The translations under genes and the position numbers were made by a program. A stretch of DNA of 64,000 nt from PBB1 sp965229345 (GTDB lineage: Bacteria; Pseudomonadota; Gammaproteobacteria; Burkholderiales; Burkholderiaceae_C), in assembly GCA_965229345.1 (NCBI GenBank), contig OZ245872.1, forward strand, positions 3,162,001 to 3,226,000. The letters run 5' to 3'. The notes below the pieces were generated by a model, which saw nothing but the letters and a program-made list of their open reading frames with translations, had not been told where the DNA came from and searched no databases. This document shows positions 53,448 to 62,231 of this stretch, piece after piece; position 1 is the stretch's first letter, and each line of letters opens with the position of its first letter.

Positions 53448-54194
53448 TCAGGCGCTGCCCGGACCCTGGAAGCCGCCGCGCCGGAAGGTCAGCACCAGCG
53501 TGTCGCGGTGGCCGTCGAGCCGTCCCGGTTCGACTGGTTGGATCGGCGTGGTCTCGTGGATCACCCGCACGTCGTCCAGCATCAGCAGCGTCCACGGCTC
53601 GGTCATCGTGAAGCGGATGCCTGTCGGCCCGTTGGCGTCGAAGACACGCGTTTCACCACCTTTCACGCCGCGTCGATCGACCAGCGCGACGACGACGAAG
53701 TCGACACCGTCACGGTGCGCGCCCTCGGGCGTCGGCCGGCCGATGCCGTCGGTGGTGTCGATGCGGAACTGGTGCGCCTCGACGAACCAGGGTTGCGCGC
53801 CCTTGATCCGTGAACACACACCAGACAAGCCACGCAGCAGCGCCGCCCACGCGGGCTGCTCGGTGACCTCCGCGTTCATCGGCTCGAACATCCGTTCCAG
53901 ACCGCCGTGCAGCGCGTTGTATTCCAGCGGCTGCCAATGGGGTCGGTGCGGCATGCGCTGCACCGTCGCCCCATCGACGATGAAGCACGAATGCCGACGC
54001 CGCCGGTAGCGGCCGCCATCCCGCAAGAACGCGTCGGGCGGCAGGTCGGACCAGCTCGGCACCAGTGCCGTCAGCGCAGCGGCATCCAGGTCGATCAGCT
54101 TGCGCAAAGCCTCCGGGGCCAGCACGGCATGGCCCAGCTCGGTCAACGCCTGCGGCAAGGCAGCCGCATCGATCCACGGGGGCGCGGGCGTCAT
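53448..54194 (-). CDS. 2OG-Fe(II) dioxygenase family protein
   Basis: A 248-residue protein of the 2OG-Fe dioxygenase (BsmA/PF10014-like) group. The metal triad is visible as H-R-D in EGAHRDGVDFVVVALVDRRGVKGGETRVFD and His in DDVRVIHETTPIQP, with an Arg near the end (GHRDTLVLTFRR) for 2-oxoglutarate. The family includes hydroxylases of free amino acids; the substrate here is unknown. ATG 54194 overlaps the S4-protein stop by one base (TGATG), so translation is coupled. Confidence 0.85.
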   Translation of the reverse strand: MTPAPPWIDAAALPQALTELGHAVLAPEALRKLIDLDAAALTALVPSWSDLPPDAFLRDGGRYRRRRHSCFIVDGATVQRMPHRPHWQPLEYNALHGGLERMFEPMNAEVTEQPAWAALLRGLSGVCSRIKGAQPWFVEAHQFRIDTTDGIGRPTPEGAHRDGVDFVVVALVDRRGVKGGETRVFDANGPTGIRFTMTEPWTLLMLDDVRVIHETTPIQPVEPGRLDGHRDTLVLTFRRGGFQGPGSA

Positions 54195-54448
54195 CACGGC
54201 CGCGCCTGCGCTGCGGACGCCGCGACCGCCAAGGGGGCGACGACCCGGATGCGGCAGCCCGTCACCGCCACCACCTGGCCTGCGCGGATCTTGCAGGTCT
54301 TGCGCAACTCGTCCCGTCCGTCGACCTGCACCCCACCCGCAGCCACCAGGGCCTTGGCGGCACCGCCACTCGGCGATACGCCGGTGGCCTTGAGCAAGGC
54401 ATCGAGCGTGATGTACTCGCCGCGCAATTCGAAATCGATCAGGTTCAT
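54194..54448 (-). CDS. S4 RNA-binding domain protein, YbcJ-like
   Basis: An 84-residue protein made of one S4 domain: FELRGEYITLDALLKATGVSPSGGAAKALVAAGGVQVDGRDELRKTCKIRAGQVVAV, with the YbcJ-like G-x-A-K-x-x-V/L and V-x-G/N-G-x-x-E-x-R-x-x-K pattern. Such proteins bind RNA, perhaps ribosomal; the target is unknown. First gene of a two-gene operon with the 2OG dioxygenase. Confidence 0.87.
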   Translation of the reverse strand: MNLIDFELRGEYITLDALLKATGVSPSGGAAKALVAAGGVQVDGRDELRKTCKIRAGQVVAVTGCRIRVVAPLAVAASAAQARP

Positions 54449-54508
54449 CCGGCGGCAGTCTCAAGCCACACAGCGGTGGCGCAGGTGATGGGCGTCAAGC
54501 GGTCGTGA

Positions 54509-54730
54509 TTCTGTGTCATCGAGGCACACCCACCGGAAACACGCATGCGCCCGTCTTCGCAATGGGGTACATTAGTTCGACAGGTATACGCAAGACCGTG
54601 GTTGCTAGTGATCATCTACCTGCTTCTGTTCTGAAGCGGGATCGCAAGAAATCCCCAGTTGATCTTGAGTGTCTCTGCATGCGGTTGCATGTGCAGTCGC
54701 ATCATTTTGTTATTTGATAGGAAACCGTCC
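54509..54730 (+). promoter_or_regulatory. Long leader upstream of cold-shock gene
   Basis: The 282 bases between the divergent S4 gene and cspA hold no credible gene and are AT-richer than the flanks. AGGAAACC lies ten bases before the ATG. A long structured 5' untranslated region is usual for cspA-type genes and acts as a thermosensor; I see no matching cold-box, so this is inferred from position and composition. Confidence 0.35.
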
Positions 54731-54940
54731 ATGACGACGCAAACAGGTACCGTGAAGTGGTTCAACGAGAGCAAGGGCTACGGCTTCATCGCTCAAGACG
54801 CGGGTGGTGCTGACCTCTTCGCCCACTTCCGTGACATCACCGGCACCGGCTTCAAGACCCTGGTCGAAAACCAGAAGGTCGAATTTGAAGTCAAGCAAGG
54901 CCAGAAGGGCCTGCAAGCTGCCAACATTCGCGTGCTGTAA
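54731..54940 (+). CDS. Cold-shock protein, CspA family
   Basis: A 69-residue single-domain OB-fold RNA/DNA chaperone. RNP1 is KGYGFI (residues 15-20) and RNP2 is LFAHF (29-33), where most family members have VFVHF; the V-to-A change is tolerated in several betaproteobacterial copies. TGTVKWFNESKGYGFI and VEFEVKQGQKGLQAANI are conserved. A strong terminator follows 24 bases after the stop, so it is monocistronic. Confidence 0.96.
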   Translation: MTTQTGTVKWFNESKGYGFIAQDAGGADLFAHFRDITGTGFKTLVENQKVEFEVKQGQKGLQAANIRVL

Positions 54941-54963
54941 AAGCGCCGCGACATCAGCTTTCG

Positions 54964-54989
54964 AAACGCGGCTTCGGCCGCGTTTTTTT
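54964..54989 (+). terminator. Intrinsic terminator of cold-shock gene
   Basis: AAACGCGGC, TTCG tetraloop, GCCGCGTTT followed by TTTT: a 9-bp GC-rich stem with UUCG loop and T-run, textbook Rho-independent form. It also lies at the end of the opposite gene (stop at 55004). Confidence 0.93.
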
Positions 54990-55003
54990 ATGCCCGCGCC
55001 GAC

Positions 55004-55291
55004 CTACTTCTTGGCGTTGTTCTTCAGGGACTGCCCCAGCAACTCGGCGATCAGCGCATTGAGGCCGCCCTCATGACCGACCGCGCGGTCGTGCAGTTGC
55101 CTCACCAAATCGGCCGGCAGCTTGCAGGCAAAGGGCAGCAGCCCCGCCTGCGCATCGAGCCGGCGTTGTTCGCGCTTGTCGACCACGGCGCTCGCGGCCT
55201 GCCCGAAGCGGCCAGGGACTGCCACGCCCTTCATCTGCCCATCGATCTTCTTGGCCAGGTGCTTGACCAGGTCGGTTTTCTTCATGCTCAT
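55004..55291 (-). CDS. Unknown basic protein, 95 aa
   Basis: Not recognised. A short Lys/Ala-rich helical protein: MKKTDLVKHLAKKIDGQMKGVAVPGRFGQAASAVVDKREQRRLDAQAGLLPFACKLPADLVRQLHDRAVGHEGGLNALIAELLGQSLKNNAKK. The C-terminal half (KLPADLVRQLHDRAVGHEGGLNALIAELL) looks like a small ribbon-helix-helix-type segment, and the N-terminus is strongly basic, which together suggest nucleic-acid binding (inference). The start may be ATG 55291 or 55285. The gene is divergent from yaeQ, with a 15-bp inverted repeat between them. Confidence 0.6.
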   Translation of the reverse strand: MSMKKTDLVKHLAKKIDGQMKGVAVPGRFGQAASAVVDKREQRRLDAQAGLLPFACKLPADLVRQLHDRAVGHEGGLNALIAELLGQSLKNNAKK

Positions 55292-55323
55292 GGTGTCGTG
55301 CGCTGTGCGCTGCGAAGGTTCGT

Positions 55324-55363
55324 CAGCCTTCGATTGTCATGCGTGCCCGACAATCGAAGGCTG
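55324..55363. repeat. Perfect 15-bp inverted repeat between divergent genes
   Basis: CAGCCTTCGATTGTC (55324-55338), a 10-base loop, GACAATCGAAGGCTG (55349-55363). It lies 32 bases from the start of the unknown basic protein gene and 34 bases from the YaeQ start. It is too far from any gene end to be a normal terminator; an operator or structured leader is possible. Confidence 0.7.
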
Positions 55364-55397
55364 CGCCGAAACCCTTCGCGCCAAACAGGACGCATCC

Positions 55398-55949
55398 ATG
55401 GCATTGAAGGCCACCATCCACAAAGCCAGTCTGCAGTTGAGTGACATGGACCGCCACGTGTACGGCGAACATGCGCTCACCATTGCCCGCCACCCGTCGG
55501 AGACCGACGAGCGGATGATGATCCGGGTGCTGGCCTACGCGCTGAACGTGCCGGCCGATGCGCGACATGGCACGCTGGAGCTGGCCAAGAGCCTGTGGGA
55601 CACCGACGAGCCCGACCTGTGGCACAAGGACCTGACCGGCCAGATCGTGCACTGGATCGACGTCGGTCAGCCCGACGAGCGGCGCATCATGAAGGCTGCT
55701 CCGCGTGCCGAGCGGGTCACGGTGATCAGTTTCAGCCACAGCACACCGGTGTGGTGGAAGGGTCTGGAGACACGCATCACCCGGGCACGCAATGTCGCGG
55801 TGTGGCAGGTCGAGGCCGAGCAAAGCCAGGCGCTCGCCGCACTGGCACAACGCACCATGCAGCTGCAAGTGACGGTGCAAGACGGCGTGGTGTGGATCGG
55901 CGAGGGCGAGCGCTCGGTCGAGCTGCGGCCGATTCGGTTGAATCCCTGA
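55398..55949 (+). CDS. yaeQ: YaeQ family protein
   Basis: A 183-residue PD-(D/E)XK-fold protein of the YaeQ family. MALKATIHKASLQLSDMDRHVYGEHALTIARHPSETDERMMIRVLAYAL and GTLELAKSLWDTDEPDLWHKDLTGQIVHWIDVGQPDERRIMKAAPRAERV are characteristic. The fold suggests a nuclease, and E. coli yaeQ suppresses rfaH phenotypes, but its reaction is not established. ATG 55398. Confidence 0.93.
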   Translation: MALKATIHKASLQLSDMDRHVYGEHALTIARHPSETDERMMIRVLAYALNVPADARHGTLELAKSLWDTDEPDLWHKDLTGQIVHWIDVGQPDERRIMKAAPRAERVTVISFSHSTPVWWKGLETRITRARNVAVWQVEAEQSQALAALAQRTMQLQVTVQDGVVWIGEGERSVELRPIRLNP

Positions 55950-55968
55950 TCCACTGATCGGGGCCAGA

Positions 55969-56283
55969 ATGGGTTGGATGACAACCCCCCGCCCCCACCT
56001 CCGCGCCACCGACCTCGAGATCCGCCATGACCCGGAGAGGTCGTGCTTCGAATGCCAGGTGGATGGCCTGCGCTGCGCCATCGACTACCGCCTGATCGGC
56101 AGCGTGATGCACATCGACCACACCGAGGTGCCGCCCGCGCTCGAAGGCCGCGGCATCGCAGCGGCGCTGGTGCGCGCCGTACTCGCCCATGCGCGCGAGC
56201 ACGGCCTCAAGATCAACCCCCTGTGCTCCTACGTGCGGATCTACATGCAGCGGCATGCAGACACCCAGGACCTGCGCGCATGA
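55969..56283 (+). CDS. GNAT N-acetyltransferase, NATD1/YidJ-like
   Basis: A 104-residue protein of the short GNAT group: SCFECQVDGLRCAIDYRLIGSVMHIDHTEVPPALEGRGIAAALVRAVLAHAREHGLKINPLCSYVRIYMQRH. EGRGIAAALV is the acetyl-CoA-binding R/Q-x-x-G-x-A/G loop and P-L-C-S-Y-V-x-x-Y is the signature of this subgroup. Acceptor unknown. ATG 55969 or 55978. The stop overlaps the next start (ATGA). Confidence 0.88.
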   Translation: MGWMTTPRPHLRATDLEIRHDPERSCFECQVDGLRCAIDYRLIGSVMHIDHTEVPPALEGRGIAAALVRAVLAHAREHGLKINPLCSYVRIYMQRHADTQDLRA

Positions 56284-58367
56284 ACCCGACCGACGACGAC
56301 CCTTACCTCTGGCTGGAAGAGGTGCAGGGCGAGCGGGCACTGGCCTGGGTGCGCGAACGCAATGCCGAGAGCGAGGGGCTGCTGACCGCACGGCCCGAGT
56401 ACGCACCGATCCGCGAGCAGTTGCTGGCGGTGCTGAATTCGAAGGAGCGCATTCCGCAGGTGACCCGTCGCGGCGATCACTTCTACAACCTGTGGCGCGA
56501 CGACACTCACCCTCGCGGCCTGTGGCGCCGCACCACGCTGGCCGGGTACCGGCAGCCCGACCCCGACTGGGAGACGGTGCTCGGCATCGATGCGCTGGCC
56601 GCGGCCGAAGGCGAGAACTGGGTCTGGGCCGGCGCCGATGCCCTCGACACGGCACCGCACCGCTGCCTGGTGTCGCTGTCGCGCGGCGGTGCCGACGCGG
56701 CGGTGGTGCGCGAATTCGACACCGACACCAGGCAATTCGTCGAGGGCGGTTTCGCACTGCCCGAGGCGAAGTCGTCGGTCACCTGGATCGATGAGCACAC
56801 CCTGTATGTGGGCACCGATGTCGGCCCCGGCAGCCTGACGGATTCGGGCTACCCGCGCCTCGTTCAGCGCTGGACGCGTGGCACACCGTTGGCCTCCGCG
56901 GTCACGGTGTTCGAAGGCGCAGCGAGCGACGTGTCGGTGAGCGTCTCGGTCGATCTGACGCCGGGGCATGAGCGCACGCTGTTCAGCCGGTCGCTCGATT
57001 TCTATCACCAGCAGCATTTCCTGCTGCAAGGCGAGGCGCTGGTGAGCATCGACCTGCCGAGCGACGCGTCGTTCAGCTTCTGGAACCACGTCGGCGATGC
57101 GACCGACACACTCCTGATCGAGTTGCGCAGCGACTGGAACGTGGCGGGAATGACCTATTCCAGCGGCTCGCTGCTGGCCGGCGACGCGCGGGCGTGCCTG
57201 GCAGGGGACCGGCACTTCACGGTGCTGTTCACGCCCACCGCCACCTGCTCGCTCGCGAGCTACACGCCCACGCGCCATCACCTCATCGTCAACCTGCTCG
57301 ACAACGTCGCCAGCCGCCTTGAACTTTGGCAGCGCACGCCTGGCGGCTTCGAGCCGCGAACGATCGACGCACCTCGACCTGGCACGCTGAACGTACGCAG
57401 CCTGCACGACCCGATGCGCCGGGACGACCCGCTGGCCGAGAGCTACCTGCTGGGCTACACCGATTTCCTGACGCCGGATTCGCTGTTCATCGGCCAGACC
57501 CCGGCCAGTGGTTCGCTCACGGCGCCTCCGCTCGAGCGACTGAAGGCGCGCCCCGCCCTGTTCGATGCCACCGGCATGCGCACCGAGCAGCGCTTCGCGA
57601 CCTCACCCGATGGCACCCGCGTGCCCTACTTCATCGTCTGGCCGCGCGGCGCGAAGGCCGACGGCCACAACCCGACGCTGCTGTACGGCTACGGCGGCTT
57701 CGAGATCTCGCTGAACCCGTGGTATCCGGCAGGCCACGGCCGCGCCTGGTTCGAGCGCGGCGGCGTGCTGGTGGTGGCCAACATCCGCGGCGGCGGCGAG
57801 TTCGGGCCGGCATGGCATCAGGCCGCCCTTCGCGAGCACAAGCAGCGCAGCTACGACGACTTCATCGCGGTGGCTGAAGACCTGATCCAAAGCGGCGTCA
57901 CCAGCCCCCGGCACCTCGGCATCATGGGCGGCAGCAATGGCGGGCTGCTGGTGGGCGCCGTCTTCACCCAACGCCCTGAGCTGTTCAACGCGGTGGTCTG
58001 CCAGGTGCCACTGCTCGACATGCGGCGTTATCACACGCTGCTGGCCGGCGCCTCGTGGATGGCCGAGTTCGGCAACCCCGATGTGCCGGAGGACTGGGCG
58101 CACATCGCGCGCTACAGCCCGTACCAGAACGTCGCTGCCGACAAGGCCTATCCCGAAGTGCTGCTCACCACCTCGACCCGAGATGACCGGGTGCACCCGG
58201 CCCACGCACGCAAGATGGCCGCGCGCATGCGCGAGCAGGGGCATGCGCTGCTGTACTACGAAAACATCGAAGGCGGTCACGGTGGCGCGGCCGACAACGC
58301 CCAGCGCGCGCACCTGCAGGCACTGGAATTCGCCTACCTGTGGCGCCAGCTCGGTGCGGCAGACTGA
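56280..58367 (+). CDS. Prolyl oligopeptidase family serine peptidase
   Basis: A 695-residue S9A-family peptidase. The N-terminus DDDPYLWLEEVQGERALAWVRERN is typical; residues 70-400 form the beta-propeller; the catalytic domain has YGYGGFEISLNPWY, NIRGGGEFGPAWHQAAL, the nucleophile in MGGSNGGLLV, STRDDRVHPAHARKMAARM (Asp) and IEGGHGG (His). No signal peptide, so cytosolic. It cleaves short peptides after Pro or related residues; the precise specificity is unknown. ATG 56280 overlaps the GNAT stop. Confidence 0.93.
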   Translation: MNPTDDDPYLWLEEVQGERALAWVRERNAESEGLLTARPEYAPIREQLLAVLNSKERIPQVTRRGDHFYNLWRDDTHPRGLWRRTTLAGYRQPDPDWETVLGIDALAAAEGENWVWAGADALDTAPHRCLVSLSRGGADAAVVREFDTDTRQFVEGGFALPEAKSSVTWIDEHTLYVGTDVGPGSLTDSGYPRLVQRWTRGTPLASAVTVFEGAASDVSVSVSVDLTPGHERTLFSRSLDFYHQQHFLLQGEALVSIDLPSDASFSFWNHVGDATDTLLIELRSDWNVAGMTYSSGSLLAGDARACLAGDRHFTVLFTPTATCSLASYTPTRHHLIVNLLDNVASRLELWQRTPGGFEPRTIDAPRPGTLNVRSLHDPMRRDDPLAESYLLGYTDFLTPDSLFIGQTPASGSLTAPPLERLKARPALFDATGMRTEQRFATSPDGTRVPYFIVWPRGAKADGHNPTLLYGYGGFEISLNPWYPAGHGRAWFERGGVLVVANIRGGGEFGPAWHQAALREHKQRSYDDFIAVAEDLIQSGVTSPRHLGIMGGSNGGLLVGAVFTQRPELFNAVVCQVPLLDMRRYHTLLAGASWMAEFGNPDVPEDWAHIARYSPYQNVAADKAYPEVLLTTSTRDDRVHPAHARKMAARMREQGHALLYYENIEGGHGGAADNAQRAHLQALEFAYLWRQLGAAD

Positions 58368-58401
58368 GCGTCCTGTCACGTTCCGTGCTTGGCCTCACCC
58401 C

Positions 58402-58944
58402 ATGGTCACCGCCCTGGCTGCATCCTTCACCCCCACCGCACTGCCTGCGGTGCTCGACATCGAGGCCTCGGGCTTCGGCCGCGACAGCTACCCGATCGAG
58501 ATCGGCTACGTGCTGCCCGATGGGGGTGGTTACTGCACCCTGGTGCGCCCCGAAGCGGCCTGGACGCACTGGGACGCCGAGGCCCAGCGGCTGCACGGCA
58601 TCAGCCGCGACGCCGTGCTGTTGCACGGCAGGCCGGCACTCGAGATCGCACGGCACCTGAACCAGGTCCTGCGCGGGCAGACGGTCTATACCGACGGCTG
58701 GGCCAACGACTACAGCTGGATCGGGGCGTTGTTCGACGCGGCCGACCTGTCCCCCGCATTCCACATCGAGAACCTGCGTGCGCTGCTCAGCGACAGCGAT
58801 GCCGCCTGCTGGCACCAGATCAAGGACCAGGTGGCCCGCGAGTTGAACCTGCGGCGCCACCGGGCCAGCTCGGATGCACGGCTGCTGCAGATGACGCTGC
58901 GCCGGCTGCGCACCGGCGAGCCGGGTGGACAGCGGCGAGAATAG
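58402..58944 (+). CDS. 3'-5' exonuclease-like (DEDD) protein
   Basis: A 180-residue RNase H-like exonuclease domain protein. LPAVLDIEASGFGRDSYPIEIGYVLPDG carries the first acidic pair D19 and E21 of the DEDD group, and TDGWANDYSWIGALFDAADL supplies a later Asp; KDQVARELNLRRHRASSDARLL has the last H-x-A-x-x-D motif. The short form suggests RNA or DNA end processing. Function not known in detail. ATG 58402. Confidence 0.78.
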   Translation: MVTALAASFTPTALPAVLDIEASGFGRDSYPIEIGYVLPDGGGYCTLVRPEAAWTHWDAEAQRLHGISRDAVLLHGRPALEIARHLNQVLRGQTVYTDGWANDYSWIGALFDAADLSPAFHIENLRALLSDSDAACWHQIKDQVARELNLRRHRASSDARLLQMTLRRLRTGEPGGQRRE

Positions 58945-59027
58945 CGACCGGCGCACGGGTCGTGCCGTGATGCCTCACCCGTCACCACCCGTTTTGCGCA
59001 GCCGCTTCACTCATCGCTTTTCAGACC

Positions 59028-60368
59028 ATGTCCACCATCCTGCAGCAACTTCCCCTCGGCCAGAAGGTCGGTATCGCGTTTTCCGGCGGCCTGGACACCA
59101 GCGCCGCGCTGCACTGGATGAAGCTCAAAGGCGCGCAGCCTTACGCCTACACCGCCCACCTCGGCCAGCCCGACGAGCCCGATTACGACGAAATCCCGCG
59201 CAAGGCGATGCTCTATGGTGCCGAGAAAGCGCGGCTGATCGACTGCCGCGCGCAACTGGTGGCCGAAGGCATCGCCGCGCTGCAGGCCGGCGCCTTCCAC
59301 ATCAGCACTGCCGGCATCACCTACTTCAACACCACGCCGATCGGGCGCGCGGTCACCGGCACGATGCTGGTCGCGGCGATGAAGGAAGACGACGTCAACA
59401 TCTGGGGCGACGGCAGCACCTTCAAGGGCAATGACATCGAGCGCTTCTACCGCTACGGCCTGCTGACCAACCCCGCGCTGAAGATCTACAAGCCCTGGCT
59501 GGACCAGACCTTCATCGACGAGCTGGGTGGCCGCGCCGAGATGAGCGCCTTCATGACGAAGGCCGGCTTTGGCTACAAGATGAGCGCCGAGAAAGCCTAC
59601 TCGACCGACTCCAACCTGCTGGGCGCCACCCACGAGGCGAAAGACCTGGAGAGCCTGGACCGCGGCATCACCATCGTCAACCCGATCATGGGCGTGGCGT
59701 TCTGGCGTGACGAGGTGGAGGTGAAGCGCGAGACCGTCAGCGTGCGCTTTGCCGAAGGCCAGCCGGTGGCGCTGAACGGTGTCGAGTTCGCCGATCCGGT
59801 GGCCTTGCTGCTCGAGGCGAACCGGATCGGCGGTCGCCACGGCCTGGGCATGAGCGACCAGATCGAGAACCGCATCATCGAGGCCAAGAGCCGCGGCATC
59901 TACGAGGCGCCGGGCCTGGCGCTGCTGTTCATCGCCTACGAGCGGCTGGTGACCGGCATCCACAACGAAGACACGATCGAGCAGTACCGCGACAACGGCC
60001 GCAAGCTGGGCCGGCTGCTGTACCAGGGCCGCTGGTTCGACCCGCAGGCCATCATGCTGCGCGAGGCCGCCCAGCGCTGGGTGGCACGCGCGGTCACCGG
60101 CGAGGTGACGATCGAGCTGCGCCGCGGCAACGACTACTCGATCCTGAACACCGTGTCGACGAACCTCACCTACGCACCCGAGCGGCTCAGCATGGAGAAG
60201 GTCGAGAACGCGCCGTTCTCGCCGGCGGACCGCATCGGCCAGCTGACGATGCGCAACCTCGACATCACCGACACCCGCCACAAGCTGGGCATCTACACCC
60301 AGGCCGGCCTGCTGTCGCAAGGCAGCGGTGCCGCGTTGCCTGGCCTGAAGAACGACAGCGCCGACTGA
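59028..60368 (+). CDS. argG: Argininosuccinate synthase
   Basis: Joins citrulline and aspartate with ATP in arginine synthesis. The 446-residue length matches the longer type of bacterial ArgG. The ATP-binding loop AFSGGLDTSAALHWM is at residues 17-31, with GITYFNTTPIGRAVTGTMLV and IWGDGSTFKGNDIERFYRYG further on. Cytosolic tetramer in known enzymes. It stands alone; no ARG box was identified. Confidence 0.97.
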   Translation: MSTILQQLPLGQKVGIAFSGGLDTSAALHWMKLKGAQPYAYTAHLGQPDEPDYDEIPRKAMLYGAEKARLIDCRAQLVAEGIAALQAGAFHISTAGITYFNTTPIGRAVTGTMLVAAMKEDDVNIWGDGSTFKGNDIERFYRYGLLTNPALKIYKPWLDQTFIDELGGRAEMSAFMTKAGFGYKMSAEKAYSTDSNLLGATHEAKDLESLDRGITIVNPIMGVAFWRDEVEVKRETVSVRFAEGQPVALNGVEFADPVALLLEANRIGGRHGLGMSDQIENRIIEAKSRGIYEAPGLALLFIAYERLVTGIHNEDTIEQYRDNGRKLGRLLYQGRWFDPQAIMLREAAQRWVARAVTGEVTIELRRGNDYSILNTVSTNLTYAPERLSMEKVENAPFSPADRIGQLTMRNLDITDTRHKLGIYTQAGLLSQGSGAALPGLKNDSAD

Positions 60369-60421
60369 GCCGTTTTGACGCGCTGCGCCCTCACATCCAC
60401 CCTGCTGTTCATCACCTCACC

Positions 60422-60733
60422 ATGACCGACCAGATCACCGCCTCCATCGCCACCCGCGCCAATGTGTACTTCGATGGCAAGTGCGTCTCGCACAGCATCA
60501 CGCTGCCCGACGGCACGAAGAAGAGCGTCGGCGTGATCCTGCCGTCCACGCTGACCTTCAACACCGGCGCACCCGAGGTGATGGAACTGGTCGCCGGTGC
60601 GTGCCGTGTGAAGTTGTCAGGCAGCGCAAGCTGGACCGACTACGCGGGCGGCCAATCCTTCAGCGTGCCCGGCCAGTCGTCGTTCGACATCGAAGTGACC
60701 GATGCGCTGCACTACATCTGCCACTTCGGCTGA
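60422..60733 (+). CDS. ppnP: Pyrimidine/purine nucleoside phosphorylase
   Basis: A 103-residue cupin-fold enzyme of the PpnP (DUF1255) family, which phosphorolyses several nucleosides. ANVYFDGKCVSHSITLPDGTKKSVGVILPSTLTFNTGAPEVMELVAGACRVKL and GGQSFSVPGQSSFDIEVTDALHYICHF cover the whole domain. ATG 60422, 53 bases after argG. Confidence 0.94.
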   Translation: MTDQITASIATRANVYFDGKCVSHSITLPDGTKKSVGVILPSTLTFNTGAPEVMELVAGACRVKLSGSASWTDYAGGQSFSVPGQSSFDIEVTDALHYICHFG

Positions 60734-60760
60734 CCCGCCCCGCACCCAGGAGACCAGGGC

Positions 60761-61282
60761 ATGAAGGCATTCAAGACACCGATTCCGCGCCTCGCGTGTG
60801 GCACGCTGCTGGCGCTGTCGCTGAGCGCCACGGCCCAGGCAGCGGCCCCGTTGCCGAAGCTGCACCTGGTGTGCAGTGGGGTCGAAACGACCGAGATCAT
60901 CTACGGCACCGAACTCGATCCGCCGCGCAAGGGTGACTTCCGCGTCGAGTACACCATCGACCTGGACAAGAAGGGCATTGCCAATGCCCGCACCGGCAAG
61001 CTGACGCTGATCAACATCGACGACAAGGAAATCAGTTTCGGTGCCGCGACCGACTTCAACCCGGACAACAAGGACGCGCCAGGCCCACGGACCAACGGCA
61101 CCGGCGCCAACGCCACCGGCGTGGTGATCAACCGCAGCAACGGCAAGTACTTCTCGATCTCGACGCGCAAGTACTTCAGCACCGACCCACTGCCCGAAGG
61201 CGCCACCGAGCCGCCGATGATCACCAACGTGCGCACCCGCCAGGGCGTCTGCACTGCGGGCACGCCCTCGCCGTCGTTCTGA
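60761..61282 (+). CDS. Unknown periplasmic protein, 173 aa
   Basis: Signal peptide (residues 1-27, ending AQA-AAP) followed by a beta-rich domain, HLVCSGVETTEIIYGTELDPPRKGDFRVEYTIDLDKKGIANARTGKLTLINIDDKEISFG...GVVINRSNGKYFSISTRKYFSTDPLPEG. Two Cys (VCSG and GVCTAG) could form a disulfide. No family is recognised. It follows ppnP by 27 bases and may be co-transcribed. Confidence 0.7.
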   Translation: MKAFKTPIPRLACGTLLALSLSATAQAAAPLPKLHLVCSGVETTEIIYGTELDPPRKGDFRVEYTIDLDKKGIANARTGKLTLINIDDKEISFGAATDFNPDNKDAPGPRTNGTGANATGVVINRSNGKYFSISTRKYFSTDPLPEGATEPPMITNVRTRQGVCTAGTPSPSF

Positions 61283-61331
61283 AGGTCCGTGGCGAGACGC
61301 CCCCGGGGCCACGCCCTCGGATCACGCTGAG

Positions 61332-62231
61332 GTGAGAGCGGGATTGCGGCGCTGGCGCGCCTGGCTCAGGGCGCGCTGGGCCGACCGAACCATCGACCCC
61401 TTGACGGCCTCCTTCGCCGACCTCGTCCGGCTGAGGATGGACCGCGACCGACACCCCCTGCTGCCGGTGCTGGCCGACAAGCGACGGGTGAAAGACTGGG
61501 CGCGGGCCCGCGGGGTCGCCACCGCGCCGGTGGTCTGGGAAGGGCAGCGGGATCAACCCATCCCCTGGAACGACCTTCCGCCCTCGTGCTTTGTGAAGAC
61601 CAACCACGGCTCTGGCTGGAACCTGCGCATCCACGACGGGAAGATCACCTTGTTCCAGGATGGCAAGGTTCCCGAGCCACAACGGCGGGTGTTGACGCGT
61701 GCCGGCGCCCAAGCCCTGGTGGCAAGCTGGCTACGGCGGCACTTCTCTCTGCGGGAGTGGGCCTACAAGCCCATCCCGCGACGGGTCTTCGTGGAAGAAC
61801 CTCTGGTCGACCGCACCGCCGACGAACTCCAGGACTACCGGTTCTATGTGTTTGCCGGCCAGGTGAAGGCGGCCAACCTCGGCTCGCCCAGCCTCCGCCA
61901 GCAATGCCAGGTGGCCGCCTGGTACGCCGATGGACGGCCCTGGGTCCTGACCGAGGGCCGGCAATTGCTGGTCGAACGCCCCATTCCTTCGACCTGGGAA
62001 GCCCTCAAGCAGACCGCCGAAACCCTGGGTGCGGGCCTCGACTTCGTCAGGGTCGACCTGTACGACACCACTGGTGGCATCGTGCTCGGCGAGATGACCC
62101 TTTACCCGGAAGCCGGCGGCCCGGACACTCCGACCGCCTGTCCGGTGTTCAACCAGTGGTTGGCCGACTGCTGGCGTGAGGCCTGGCAGGAACTGGGTTG
62201 GGTGCCGGGGCGGTGGCGACCGCGGGCCTGA
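61332..62231 (+). CDS. TupA-like ATP-grasp protein
   Basis: A 299-residue ATP-grasp-fold protein of the TupA-like group (PF14305). LPPSCFVKTNHGSGWNLRI is the nucleotide-binding strand-loop (F-V-x-K-x-N-H-G-S-G), followed by FVEEPLVDRTADELQDYRFYVFAGQVKAANLG and VRVDLYDTTGGIVLGEMTLYPEAGG with metal-binding Asp/Glu. Relatives sit in polysaccharide and peptide-ligase loci and attach amino acids or peptides; the product here is unknown and no glycosyltransferase is nearby. GTG start 61332. Confidence 0.8.
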   Translation: MRAGLRRWRAWLRARWADRTIDPLTASFADLVRLRMDRDRHPLLPVLADKRRVKDWARARGVATAPVVWEGQRDQPIPWNDLPPSCFVKTNHGSGWNLRIHDGKITLFQDGKVPEPQRRVLTRAGAQALVASWLRRHFSLREWAYKPIPRRVFVEEPLVDRTADELQDYRFYVFAGQVKAANLGSPSLRQQCQVAAWYADGRPWVLTEGRQLLVERPIPSTWEALKQTAETLGAGLDFVRVDLYDTTGGIVLGEMTLYPEAGGPDTPTACPVFNQWLADCWREAWQELGWVPGRWRPRA

